The notes beneath the pieces are model-generated. The model ran no database searches, was not told the DNA's origin, and was given only the letters and a program-made list of their open reading frames with translations. This document shows, in pieces, positions 44,824 through 53,495 of a DNA stretch of 64,000 nucleotides. The position numbers and the translations under genes were made by a program. The first letter of the stretch is position 1. Every line of letters begins with the position of its first letter. Origin of the DNA: Aminobacter ciceronei (GTDB lineage Bacteria > Pseudomonadota > Alphaproteobacteria > Rhizobiales > Rhizobiaceae); assembly GCF_014138625.1 (NCBI RefSeq), contig NZ_JACJHY010000027.1:41337-105336 (forward strand), read 5' to 3'.

Positions 44824-45302
44824 GATCTTGCAGCCTCCATCTCGATCGCGGCTGCTTTGATCGCGTCGAAAATCTTGGTGTAGCCGGTGCAGCGGCAGAT
44901 ATTGCCGCTGAGGCCGAAGCGGATGTCCTCGTCCGTCGGGCGCGGATTGTCGTCGAGCAGCTTCTTGGCCATCATCAGGATACCCGGGGTGCAGAAGCCG
45001 CATTGCGAAGCGCCGTAGCGCATGAAGGCATCCTGCAGCGGATGCAGCACATCGACGCCTGGCTGAAGTCCCTCGATCGTCTCGACCGAGCGGCCTTCGG
45101 CTTCCACTGCAAGCATCAGACAGGCATTGACCGGCTCGCCATCAACGATGACGGTGCAGGCGCCGCAATCGCCGACGTCGCAGCCCTTCTTGGTGCCGGT
45201 GAGGCCGAGATCGTCGCGCAGCGCATCGAGCAGCGAGCGGCAGCTATCCACCACCATGTCGCGCGGCTCGCCATTGATGGTGAGTTCAACGATCCGTTTC
45301 AT
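44820..45302 (-). CDS. Molybdenum hydroxylase small subunit with two [2Fe-2S] clusters
   Basis: A 160-residue CoxS/XdhA-type subunit. The plant-ferredoxin-type cluster uses the cysteines of GCDVGDCGACTVIVDG plus the later NACLM; the second cluster uses CGFCTPG and CRCTGY. It passes electrons from the molybdenum site to FAD in the medium subunit. It is coupled by ATGA overlaps to both the medium- and large-subunit genes. Confidence 0.94.
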   Translation of the reverse strand: MKRIVELTINGEPRDMVVDSCRSLLDALRDDLGLTGTKKGCDVGDCGACTVIVDGEPVNACLMLAVEAEGRSVETIEGLQPGVDVLHPLQDAFMRYGASQCGFCTPGILMMAKKLLDDNPRPTDEDIRFGLSGNICRCTGYTKIFDAIKAAAIEMEAARS

Positions 45303-46162
45303 GCGAAAGCCTCCAATGCCTGTTTGATGGCGCGGCCGGTCAGCACACCCACCATATCGCGGCGGTAATCGGCGCTGGCGCGCACGTTGCTGATCGGCGT
45401 GCACTCTTCCATCGCCTTGTTGGCGGCGTTTTTGACGGTTGCCGCGTCGAGCGACGTGCCGCGCAGCATGGCCTCGGCTTGGGGTGCGCGCAGCACGGTT
45501 GCTCCGACCGCGCCGAGCGTGATGCGGATGTCATCGCAGAGACCACCTTCCATGGTGAGGCTGACGGCGACGCCGACGGTGGAGAGTTCCATTGCCTTAC
45601 GGCGGCCATGCTTGAGATAGGCCTTGCCGGAGTTGTCGCCGGCTGGCGGCACGGTGATACCGGTAACAATCTCGCCCTTGGCAAGCACAGTCTTGCCGGG
45701 GCCGGTGAAGAATTCGGCAAGTGGCACGACGCGCCTGTTGGTGCGGCTGTAGATGTGGATGAACGCGCCATCGGCAATCAGCGGTGGGATCGTATCGGCT
45801 GACGGCGAGGCACGACAGACATTGCCTGCCACCGTCGCACGATTGCGCACCTGGATGGAGCCTAGCGAGGCGAAGGCCGCATACAGGTTCGGGTAACGCT
45901 GGCGCACCAATGCCAGGCGCTCCAGGCGGCCCACGGTCACCAGCGCGCCGAAAGTCAGGCCGCGCGTTTCGTCATAGATGATGTCGGACAATCCGGGGAT
46001 CTGCTTGATGTCGACGACGTTGCGAACCCGGCGCAGCCTTTCACGGATTTCAACGAGAAGGTCCGTACCACCGTTGAACACGAAGGTGTCTTCGCCGAGG
46101 TCGGTGAGAAGGCGGGAGGCCTGTTCCAGCGTGTCCGCCCGGTGGTATTCAAAGCGCCTCAT
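45299..46162 (-). CDS. Molybdenum hydroxylase FAD-binding medium subunit
   Basis: A 287-residue CoxM-type subunit. FVFNGGTDLLVEIRERL near residue 25-45 and ASLGSIQVRNRATVAGNVCRASPSAD near 95-120 are the FAD-binding signatures. The C-terminal CO_deh_flav_C domain begins around YLKHGRRKAMELSTVGVAVSL. ATG 46162 has AGAGGAA upstream. With the two following genes it forms the complete LMS-type enzyme. Confidence 0.92.
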   Translation of the reverse strand: MRRFEYHRADTLEQASRLLTDLGEDTFVFNGGTDLLVEIRERLRRVRNVVDIKQIPGLSDIIYDETRGLTFGALVTVGRLERLALVRQRYPNLYAAFASLGSIQVRNRATVAGNVCRASPSADTIPPLIADGAFIHIYSRTNRRVVPLAEFFTGPGKTVLAKGEIVTGITVPPAGDNSGKAYLKHGRRKAMELSTVGVAVSLTMEGGLCDDIRITLGAVGATVLRAPQAEAMLRGTSLDAATVKNAANKAMEECTPISNVRASADYRRDMVGVLTGRAIKQALEAFA

Positions 46163-46256
46163 GGCATTCCTCTTGGATCTGGCCACTTGGCCTCTTGGGC
46201 TACGCGGCTCGGGCACCGGCGGCGCGAAGGCCGCCGGACTAAATGGTTGTTGCTGT

Positions 46257-47651
46257 TCAGGCGAGGTCGGCCGCCGGCGTACGGTTCTGCAGTTCGCTGT
46301 CCTCAGGCTCTTTCGCGGGCACGCCGTTGAAGAGGATGTTGAGCAGAGCTGCCGCGAAGGTGCCGACGAGCACGCCGCTGTGCAGGAATTTTTCGACTGC
46401 TGACGGCAGTTGGGCGAAGATGTTGTCGGCCACGACCGGCACCATGGCGAGGCCGACGCTGACTGCGACGATGTAGAGGTTGCGGCGGTTGGCGACGAAA
46501 TCCACTCTCGACAGGATCTTCACACCCGTCGCCGAGACCATGCCGAACATGACGATGGCGGCACCGCCGACGACGTAGCTCGGGATCGAGGCGCTGATAA
46601 AGGCTACCTTCGGCAGCGAACCGAGCAGGACCAGGATGACGCCGCCCGTCGCGACCACAAAGCGGCTCAGGACGCCGGTGATCTGGAGCAGACCGACATT
46701 CTGCGCATAGGTCGTGTAGGTGAAAGTGTTGAGCAGGCCACCGATGATGTTGCCGACGCCGTCGGTTCTGAGGCCGCGGGTAAGCTCAGCCTGGGTGATC
46801 TTGCGCCCGGCCATGTCGCCGACCGCCAGGAATTGCCCGGTCGATTCGATCATCATGACCGTCATGACCGCGCAGAGAGAAAGGATCGACCAGAACTCAA
46901 AAACGGGCCAACCGAAGGCGAGCGGGTGGATGATGCGCACCCAGCCGGCGTCGGCGACGCCATGGAAATCAACCTTGCCGGATGCGATCGCGATGGCAAA
47001 GCCGATGCCGATGCCCATCAGCACCGCAAGGTTGGAAAGAAAGCCTTTGAGAACCCGTGTGAGCAGCAGGATCGACAGCAGCACGATGGCTGCGACGGCG
47101 AGCGCGAAGGGTGCGCCATAGGCGGGGTTCGGGATCATGCCTTCCGGTCCCCGGATCATCGGCTGGCCGCCAGCGGCCCAGTTCACGCCGACGCGCATCA
47201 ACGAAAGGCCGATGACCAGCATGACAGTGCCGGTGACGACCGGCGGGAAAAACCGCACCCACCGTCCGAAGAAAGGCGCGGCGATGACGGTGAAGACACC
47301 GGAGGCGATGACCGCCCCAATGACGCCGGGCATGCCGAGGTCCGGATTGTTGCCCGTCGCGATGATCGAGGGAACGGCAGTAAACGAAATGCCCATCATG
47401 ATCGGCAGCCGGATGCCGACGTGGCGGCCGACACCAAGTGCCTGGATGAGGGTGACGATGCCGCAGCAAAACAGATCCGCGCTGACCAGCATGGCGATCT
47501 GGTCCTTGGGCAACTGCAGCGCGCTGCCGACGATGAGCGGGACGGCGACTGCGCCGGCATACATGACGAGAACGTGTTGCAGGCCGAGAGCGAAAAGGCT
47601 TGGAATCGGGTACTTCTTCTCGACGGGATCCGTCGTATCAAGTTTGGACAT
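46257..47651 (-). CDS. NCS2/NAT-family nucleobase permease
   Basis: A 464-residue transporter with about 12-14 helices. The NAT signature [Q/E/P]-N-x-G-x4-T-[R/K/G] is present as QNVGLLQITG near residue 320, and the conserved MMIESTGQFLAVGDM carries the substrate-site glutamate. Members import xanthine, urate or uracil by proton symport, and this one resembles the xanthine/urate branch (TYAQNVG). It is the first gene of the minus-strand operon and divergent from the LysR gene, which suggests that the pathway substrate is a purine- or pyrimidine-like ring. Confidence 0.9.
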   Translation of the reverse strand: MSKLDTTDPVEKKYPIPSLFALGLQHVLVMYAGAVAVPLIVGSALQLPKDQIAMLVSADLFCCGIVTLIQALGVGRHVGIRLPIMMGISFTAVPSIIATGNNPDLGMPGVIGAVIASGVFTVIAAPFFGRWVRFFPPVVTGTVMLVIGLSLMRVGVNWAAGGQPMIRGPEGMIPNPAYGAPFALAVAAIVLLSILLLTRVLKGFLSNLAVLMGIGIGFAIAIASGKVDFHGVADAGWVRIIHPLAFGWPVFEFWSILSLCAVMTVMMIESTGQFLAVGDMAGRKITQAELTRGLRTDGVGNIIGGLLNTFTYTTYAQNVGLLQITGVLSRFVVATGGVILVLLGSLPKVAFISASIPSYVVGGAAIVMFGMVSATGVKILSRVDFVANRRNLYIVAVSVGLAMVPVVADNIFAQLPSAVEKFLHSGVLVGTFAAALLNILFNGVPAKEPEDSELQNRTPAADLA

Positions 47652-47782
47652 TCGCTATCCTCCCAGCGAATAGTGCTCCGGCGCGGTGGGGGGCATCTTG
47701 GCCTCATGTTTTTACACCGCACGCCGTACAAGGGGGATCATGCGGCTGGCCAAATCAGCAAACAATCGGCACAATCATATTT

Positions 47783-47805
47783 ATTCATCTGGTAACTGAA
47801 TGAAT
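47783..47805. promoter_or_regulatory. LysR box between NCS2 permease and LysR regulator
   Basis: ATTCAT (47783-47788) and ATGAAT (47800-47805) form a six-base inverted repeat with an 11-base spacer, fitting the T-N11-A LysR-binding pattern. It ends eight bases before the regulator's start codon and 132 bases upstream of the permease start, so it could serve autorepression and activation of the divergent operon. Confidence 0.6.
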
Positions 47806-47813
47806 GGGTCGGC

Positions 47814-48710
47814 ATGGACGTCACGCTGAAACAGCTCCGCGCCTTCGTCACCGTGGCCAACCTCGGACAGTTCACGCTGGCCGCCGACAAGCTCGGATCG
47901 TCACAATCGGCCGTCAGCACTCTGGTGCGGCAGCTGGAGCAAAATCTCAATCTTCGCCTCTTCGATCGGCACACCCGCCTGCTGCGCCTCACCCAGGCGG
48001 GCATCGACATCCTTCCGATCGCAACCCGTGCCGTTGCCGATATCGAGGGCATGGTGGAGAGCTCGCGGGAACTGAATGCGCTGCGTCGCGGCAAGGTCAC
48101 GATGGCCGCCGGAACGGTTCAGGCCGCCCTGATGCTGCCGCAACTCGTCAACGCCTTCACCAAGCTCTACAACGAGATAACGGTCGAATTGCACGATGTC
48201 GCGGAGAAGACCGTCCTGGAGCAGGTCGCCAGTGGCTTGGTTGACCTTGGACTTGGCACGGTGCCGGAAGACGATCCGGAACTCGTCGGCACACGGCTCT
48301 CCACCGATGAGTTTTTGGTTGTGCTCCATGCCGAGGACCCGCTGGTGAAACGTCCCGAACTGCGCTGGACCGACCTTGCCGACTGCAAGCTGATCGGCCC
48401 GCAGCGCGGCAACCCGATCCGTGACCGGCTCGAAAACGAACTGGCGCGCAACGGCATCGTTCTGCCACTCGACAAGTCGATGCAAGAGGTGGCGTTGCCG
48501 CTGACGATCATCGGCATGGTTGAAGGCGGCTTAGGCGTCGCGATTATGACCTCGGCGGTCACGCGCCTTGCGACCTCCATGGGCCTCGTCGTTCGCACAC
48601 CGACCGAGCCGCACATCAAGCGCGAGGTCAGCCTGATTCAGAAGCGGACGCGTTCTCTTTCGCCTGCGGCGCGGTGCTTCCGCGATTTTCTGCTGAAGTC
48701 AGTTCATTGA
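47814..48710 (+). CDS. LysR-family transcriptional regulator
   Basis: A 298-residue LysR regulator. The DNA-binding helix-turn-helix is in LKQLRAFVTVANLGQFTLAADKLGSSQSAVS (residues 5-35) and the effector domain runs from about 90. It is similar to the LysR at 34405-35328, so the two regulators bracket the BMP importer and Mo-hydroxylase/UbiD genes. It is divergent from the NCS2 permease operon, with a T-N11-A element directly upstream, and probably activates that operon in response to a pathway intermediate. Confidence 0.9.
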   Translation: MDVTLKQLRAFVTVANLGQFTLAADKLGSSQSAVSTLVRQLEQNLNLRLFDRHTRLLRLTQAGIDILPIATRAVADIEGMVESSRELNALRRGKVTMAAGTVQAALMLPQLVNAFTKLYNEITVELHDVAEKTVLEQVASGLVDLGLGTVPEDDPELVGTRLSTDEFLVVLHAEDPLVKRPELRWTDLADCKLIGPQRGNPIRDRLENELARNGIVLPLDKSMQEVALPLTIIGMVEGGLGVAIMTSAVTRLATSMGLVVRTPTEPHIKREVSLIQKRTRSLSPAARCFRDFLLKSVH

Positions 48711-49096
48711 TCGCGCGACCAGCTGGCATCCGCTTGGATACGCAGGCGAGTGGCCAACGTTGTTCGCAGGTTCCGGCTAAGCTGCGGTGGAACCGGTTGC
48801 TGGACCTGGCCGGGCGCTAGCGCCTTACCACTCAGCCATGACCAGTGAGCTGTTGAAGCTCACGCAAAAGGGTTTGCGCCGGTCTGCGGGACATTCCAGG
48901 TCGCAAGCTCTTCGTAAATGTGGGCGATGATTTCTGAGCGCTGCTGGCGGTGTCGCCCGCATGTCTGAACACCTCCCACGGAGGCCAGCATCATCTGCAT
49001 CGGCTACCGGTGCCGACCCCACTTGCGGACACCGCATCCTCAAATAGGTGGCCGACGCTTGCGGTGTTATTGCTGCTTAGCGTCTGGATGGTGGGT
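48711..49096. other. 386-base gap between convergent regulator genes
   Basis: No secure gene. The minus strand has a 44-codon open frame (48994-48860) ending EELATWNVPQTGANPFA, which reads like a protein C-terminus but has no ribosome site and no recognised family; it may be a relic. A 12-base palindrome GGCGCTAGCGCC lies at 48813-48824. Confidence 0.35.
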
Positions 49097-49900
49097 TTAG
49101 TGCGTCGTCAGCAGTCGCTGGACCAATTCAGTTCTGTTGTGGGCGTGAAGTCGCTGGCAAAGTTTGCCGACATGATCCTTGACCGTATATGCGGAAATCC
49201 CCAGCGCCCGCGCGATCTGTTTGTTGGACTGGCCGCGGCAGAGCAAAAGCGCCACTTCGCGCGATCGCGCCGGCAACTGGTTCAAGGCATATGCCCCGCC
49301 GATCGTCCGCTCATGGCGTGACGCAACGCTGGACTGCGCTATCCAGCCGATCGGCGCACCGCCGAGCCGGCCAGTCTCCACCATGGTGGCGAGTGCGAGT
49401 GAACCGGCCCGGCAAAGAATATCCATGCTGTCGACTGCCTCAGCGCGATAGGGTCCCCTCTCACCGCCATTGGCGGTGTAGACGACGCCAACCACGCGAC
49501 CCTCTACCAGAAGCGGCCCGGCCATGCAGTGCTTGAAGCCCCAGCGCCTCAACAACTGGAAATTGTTGCAGTGCTGCCAGCCAGACGTACCGACCACCGT
49601 CGACCCGTCGACAGGCCGGCCTTTCTCGAAAATATAGGCGAGCAGCGGATCGTATTTGTCGAATTCATCGCTGTACTCCCGGATGAAGCCCTCAGGCGCC
49701 TGCTTGCTGTAGACAAGGCTCGGCTTGTGATCATCCAACAGGTAAAGCCCGACCGTGGGCGATCCCATCAGCTTGCCCATTTCGCGGTGGCATGACTCGC
49801 CAAGAGCTTCGAGAGAGCGGCTTTCAGCAACGGCCAGCGCGGCATGGCCGACCTCTCCCGTCGAATAGTTCGATCGTCCAGCCGATGTCCCCGACATCAT
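49097..49900 (-). CDS. LuxR-family regulator with GAF-like sensor domain
   Basis: A 267-residue regulator. The N-terminal half has GAF-like features (VGLYLLDDHKPSLVYSK, MAGPLLVEGRVVGVVYTANGG), and the C-terminal 60 residues are a LuxR helix-turn-helix (LPARSREVALLLCRGQSNKQIARALGISAYTVKDHVGKL). I chose ATG 49900 because GGAGGG lies just upstream; ATG 49897 is equally possible. It lies downstream on the same strand of the flavin monooxygenase gene (start 51284) and probably controls the cluster at 50061-54770. Confidence 0.82.
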   Translation of the reverse strand: MMSGTSAGRSNYSTGEVGHAALAVAESRSLEALGESCHREMGKLMGSPTVGLYLLDDHKPSLVYSKQAPEGFIREYSDEFDKYDPLLAYIFEKGRPVDGSTVVGTSGWQHCNNFQLLRRWGFKHCMAGPLLVEGRVVGVVYTANGGERGPYRAEAVDSMDILCRAGSLALATMVETGRLGGAPIGWIAQSSVASRHERTIGGAYALNQLPARSREVALLLCRGQSNKQIARALGISAYTVKDHVGKLCQRLHAHNRTELVQRLLTTH

Positions 49901-50060
49901 TTTTCCCTCCTCAGCCCTGCTGCTCATTGTTCGAGCTTGTCAGGAACATGTGGCAAAGGCTCGCCAGTGCGTGAGCGCTTCTGCCGAGGCGGGATTTTCA
50001 AGCAACCTCGGCAAAAATCAAGCTGACTGCGGCGGCGAAGACAGCCGTTTGCGCGACTAT

Positions 50061-51284
50061 CTAGCCATCCACACCAAAGACTCCCCATTTTGCGTCGGCT
50101 TTGACCGCGCCGAGATAGACGCGGCCGCATTCCTGTACGATTTCGTCAGCCATCAGGATGTGCTGGGTACCCGAATGGATATCGCGATAGAAACGCTGCA
50201 TGGTTCCGTTGTGAAGTGACGCGCCGCGCGCCGCGCGGTGGGCGAAGGTGCCGACATCGGAGATGACGTCATGGACATGACGCATCGCAAGCTTCACATC
50301 GGCGACCTGTTCGACAGAAGCGTTGCGGCCGGCATCGAAGGTTTCGGCCATGCTCGCCCAGGCCTGATAGGCAAAGGCACGTGCCGAACGGAAGCGCGCC
50401 TCAGCCCGGGCGAACTCATATTTGAAGGTCGCGCTCTCATTCATCTTGCCAAACGCGTCGACGCGAACCTTAGCCAGTTTGGCAAGTTCGTCGAGCATGC
50501 GCCGCCCGACGCCAAGCGCCCATGTCGTGTGACCCCAGGCCGTGTAGCCCACCAGCCCGAGACTACCCTGCGGGCCGCCACGCTTGGCATCACCGTCGTT
50601 GAAGCCATAACACAGATGCTTGGGCACAAAGAGCTCGTCGGCATCCTTGAGCGTGTAGTCAAAACTGCCTGTGGCGCGCAGACCGAGCACATCCCAATTG
50701 CCTTTCAACTCTATGGTCTCGCGCGGGTGATGGGTGATGACGATCTCCGGCTGACCATTGGCTTGCTTGACCATGGTCTTGCCGTCCGCCTCGGTAACGA
50801 AACAGCCGGAATGGATCCAGGCGGCGTGATGAATGCCGCTGCCATAGGCCCAGTTGCCGCGGATCATGTAGCCGCCGTCGACCGGCCGCGCATAGCCTCG
50901 CGGCACACCGTTTCCGGCAACCATGACATCGGGACCCTCGGCGAAAATATCGGCGGCGCCCTTCTCCGAGACAAACAGCGACATCACACCGCCGACAGCG
51001 TTGTTCACGATCACGCACCAGCCGGCAGAACCATGCGCCCATGCCACGCGTTCGCCGAGCCGCATCGCGTCGACGTGAGAAAGTTCAGCTCCGCCAACCT
51101 CCTTCGGCATCATCATGCTGAAGAGACCGGCATCACGCAAAAGCATGTATGTCGCATCGGACAGCCTGTTCAGCTGTTCGCTCTCTTCCGCAGCCGACTC
51201 GATCGCCGGCAGGATGTTTTCGACATGGGCGGCCATCTCGGCCAGCGACGGATTTCCGGTTTTCTTGAACTCGACGACTGACAT
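50061..51284 (-). CDS. Acyl-CoA-dehydrogenase-like flavin-dependent monooxygenase
   Basis: A 407-residue protein of the group D flavin monooxygenase/acyl-CoA dehydrogenase fold (HsaA, DszC, SfnC and IacA relatives). DAGLFSMMMPKEVGGAELSHVDAMRLGE is in the N-terminal helical domain, DVLGLRATGSFDYTLKDADELFVP in the middle beta domain, and the C-terminal helical part has the histidine-containing TFAHRAARGASLHNGTMQRFYRDIHSGTQHI region. The acyl-CoA dehydrogenase catalytic glutamate is not evident, favouring an FMNH2/FADH2-using oxygenase fed by the reductase at 51500-52051. The two genes are divergent, with starts 215 bases apart. Substrate unknown. Confidence 0.82.
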   Translation of the reverse strand: MSVVEFKKTGNPSLAEMAAHVENILPAIESAAEESEQLNRLSDATYMLLRDAGLFSMMMPKEVGGAELSHVDAMRLGERVAWAHGSAGWCVIVNNAVGGVMSLFVSEKGAADIFAEGPDVMVAGNGVPRGYARPVDGGYMIRGNWAYGSGIHHAAWIHSGCFVTEADGKTMVKQANGQPEIVITHHPRETIELKGNWDVLGLRATGSFDYTLKDADELFVPKHLCYGFNDGDAKRGGPQGSLGLVGYTAWGHTTWALGVGRRMLDELAKLAKVRVDAFGKMNESATFKYEFARAEARFRSARAFAYQAWASMAETFDAGRNASVEQVADVKLAMRHVHDVISDVGTFAHRAARGASLHNGTMQRFYRDIHSGTQHILMADEIVQECGRVYLGAVKADAKWGVFGVDG

Positions 51285-51499
51285 GTTCACAGGCTCCACC
51301 CTTGTTGGTCTGCGCCTTGCCGATCGTGCCAGGCGCTTTCTCCCGGCACTGTTCCAACCGGGCGTTGCGACAGCAACCCCCTCAACTGGGGGGCTTGCCC
51401 AAGCAGCTTACCGTTCTGAAACTGAGCGCTTATGGGAGTTGGCGAACCGCCGAACAGGTCGATGAATACCTGGTGGTTCCATACGGGAGTGAGATCTGG

Positions 51500-52051
51500 A
51501 TGACCGGTGTCAAAGTCATCGGCTTCTGCGGCAACGCGCAGAGGCCGTCGAAAACACGTGCGCTTGTCGAAGCCGTTTCCGAAAAGATCCGCCAGCGCCA
51601 TGGCTTTTCCGTCGAGATATTCGACTTGGTGGACGCCGGAGAAGGGTTGGCCGCCTGTTCACCGGCCGGATTGAACGATCAGGCCCGATCGATTGTGGAA
51701 GCGATCGAAAACGCCGACGCGCTGATCGTCGGCAGCCCGGTCTACAAGGGTTCTTATGCCGGGATGTTCAAGCACGTGTTTGACCTTGTCCACCCGTCAG
51801 CGCTGATCAACCGACCTGTGCTTCTGACTGCGACGGGCGGCGGCATGCGCCACTCCCTCGTCGTTGAACATCAGCTTCGACCGCTTTTCGGGTTTTTTGA
51901 AGCCTGCACCATCCCAACTGCGATCTATGCCAGCGAAACCGACTTCACCGATGGCGTTCCAAGCAATCCCATGGTGCTCAAGCGCATTATCGACGCGGTC
52001 GACCAGTTTGCCGGCCTCGCCGGGCGGCCGTGCTGTGTCGCCGCCGAATAA
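51500..52051 (+). CDS. NAD(P)H-dependent FMN reductase (MsuE/SsuE-like)
   Basis: A 183-residue flavodoxin-fold reductase. VIGFCGNAQRPSKTRALVE is the phosphate-binding loop, ADALIVGSPVYKGSYAGMFKHVFDLV matches the FMN reductase core, and LTATGGGMRHSLVVEHQLRPLFGFFEA is a conserved SsuE/MsuE segment. ATG 51500 follows GGGAG. It should supply reduced flavin to the divergent monooxygenase. It leads a plus-strand operon with the hydrolase (18 bases on), cupin and MFS genes. Confidence 0.88.
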   Translation: MTGVKVIGFCGNAQRPSKTRALVEAVSEKIRQRHGFSVEIFDLVDAGEGLAACSPAGLNDQARSIVEAIENADALIVGSPVYKGSYAGMFKHVFDLVHPSALINRPVLLTATGGGMRHSLVVEHQLRPLFGFFEACTIPTAIYASETDFTDGVPSNPMVLKRIIDAVDQFAGLAGRPCCVAAE

Positions 52052-52069
52052 ACAGGGAGTTTTCAGATC

Positions 52070-52870
52070 ATGACACTGCAACCCGGACCCTTTCCGGCCT
52101 TGGAAGGTTTTGAGCGCGCCGAGTACGAGATCCGCGGCATTCGCACAATCGTGCACAGTATCGGCGAGGGCTTTCCTCTGGTCTTCCTGCATGGCGCAGG
52201 AACGTTTACCGGCTTCGAATTCGCCCGCACGTTGGCTACGGGCGCGAAAGTCATTATTCCCTATCATCCAGGGTTCGGCGACTCGGCAGACGACGATCGC
52301 ATCACCTCAATCGACGACTATGTGCTGCATTATGCCGATCTGTTTGACCGGTTCGGGCTTGAAGCGTTCGACCTTGCCGGCTTCTCGCTTGGAGGTTGGA
52401 TCGCTGCCGAGTACGCGGCTCGGCAAAGCAGCCGTCTGCGTCGGCTGGCACTGATTTCACCGGCGGGTCTGGTCGTGCGCGAACACCCCGCGCCCGACCT
52501 GTCCACCGTCAGCCCGCCAGAACTTCCCGGCTATTTGACCCATGACCCGCGCGTCGCGCTGGGATATTTTCCAACGACCCAAGACCCTACATTCGGCGCG
52601 TCGCTTGGGCGCGAGATGGCGGCGCTCGGTCGCCTGCTTGCCATCGAACCGCAAGGCAATCCGAAACTGGGCGCCTGGCTTCATCGCATTGCTGCTCCCA
52701 CCTTGCTGCTTTGGGGCAGCGAGGACCGAATGCGGCCGGCTGCGCAGGCACACGCCTGGCTGAAGTGCATCCCCGTTTCTCGCCTCGAGCTGGTCCCAGG
52801 CGCCGGGCATCTCCTGTTCGAGGAAGCGCCCCAGGCGACCACCCTGCTCCGCGATTTTCTCGCCGCCTGA
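52070..52870 (+). CDS. Alpha/beta hydrolase (ring-cleavage-type)
   Basis: A 266-residue hydrolase. The nucleophile elbow is GFSLGG (S near 105), the acid is in LLWGSEDRMRP (D near 220) and the histidine in VPGAGHLLFEEAP (near 247); VFLHGAGTFTGFEF provides the oxyanion hole. The overall pattern resembles C-C bond hydrolases of meta-cleavage pathways and esterases. Its position after the FMN reductase suggests hydrolysis of an ester or ring-fission product generated by the monooxygenase. Confidence 0.85.
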   Translation: MTLQPGPFPALEGFERAEYEIRGIRTIVHSIGEGFPLVFLHGAGTFTGFEFARTLATGAKVIIPYHPGFGDSADDDRITSIDDYVLHYADLFDRFGLEAFDLAGFSLGGWIAAEYAARQSSRLRRLALISPAGLVVREHPAPDLSTVSPPELPGYLTHDPRVALGYFPTTQDPTFGASLGREMAALGRLLAIEPQGNPKLGAWLHRIAAPTLLLWGSEDRMRPAAQAHAWLKCIPVSRLELVPGAGHLLFEEAPQATTLLRDFLAA

Positions 52871-52915
52871 CGGCACCCTCAACGACGAACACCAACTCAC
52901 AAGGACAACCACATC

Positions 52916-53359
52916 ATGATTGTAATGCAGGCCGGCGTGACAAAAAGCGACGAAGCCTATGACGGAACCGTCTGGAGTATTCTTGGCCAGACATACACGC
53001 TGAAGCAACAATCGGATGCCTCCATGGCGTGGCACGCGATCTTGCCCCCCGGCACCTTCGTTCCGCCTCACACGCACCCGACCCAGGACGAGTTTGTCTC
53101 GGTCTTCGAGGGCCGCCTCGACCTCTGGCTCGACGGCAAGGAAGTGAATGCAACCGCAGGCGACCTGATCCGCATGCCGATGGGAGAGCCGCACGGCATC
53201 TTCAACAAGTCTTCCGGCACTGTGCGCTGCCTGTTCTGGGTCTCACCGACGCGGGTCCTGCGCGGACTGTTCGACCGCATCCACAATGTCGGCGATCCGG
53301 CTGAAGTCGTGCGTATCGCAGCCGAACACGAGGTCAATTTCCTGCCGCCGCAGAGCTGA
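52916..53359 (+). CDS. Cupin-domain protein
   Basis: A 147-residue single-domain cupin. Motif 1 is PPHTHPTQDEFVSVFEGRLD with metal-binding His-x-His and Glu, and motif 2 is GDLIRMPMGEPHGIFN with the last histidine. Small cupins of this kind act as isomerases, dioxygenases or storage-type proteins. It lies between the hydrolase and the MFS genes and probably handles a pathway intermediate. No specific reaction can be assigned. Confidence 0.8.
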   Translation: MIVMQAGVTKSDEAYDGTVWSILGQTYTLKQQSDASMAWHAILPPGTFVPPHTHPTQDEFVSVFEGRLDLWLDGKEVNATAGDLIRMPMGEPHGIFNKSSGTVRCLFWVSPTRVLRGLFDRIHNVGDPAEVVRIAAEHEVNFLPPQS

Positions 53360-53495
53360 CGGCGACACATCCTTCCGCCTGTGTCAGTCGCCGCAGGCGG
53401 AATACCCGCGGAAAGTGGGCCGCAGCTCAAACGAAGTTGCAAAAATAGGCGACCACACTCACGCAAAAACCAGGTTTTCCAACGGGGGACGGACG

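Noticed and set aside
46410..47795. A 461-codon plus-strand open frame opposite the NCS2 permease gene
   Set aside because: The minus strand encodes a clear nucleobase permease with the NAT motif; the plus frame is low-complexity Asp/His/Arg-rich.
48813..48824. 12-base palindrome GGCGCTAGCGCC
   Set aside because: Short, GC-rich and isolated; likely to occur by chance in DNA of this composition.
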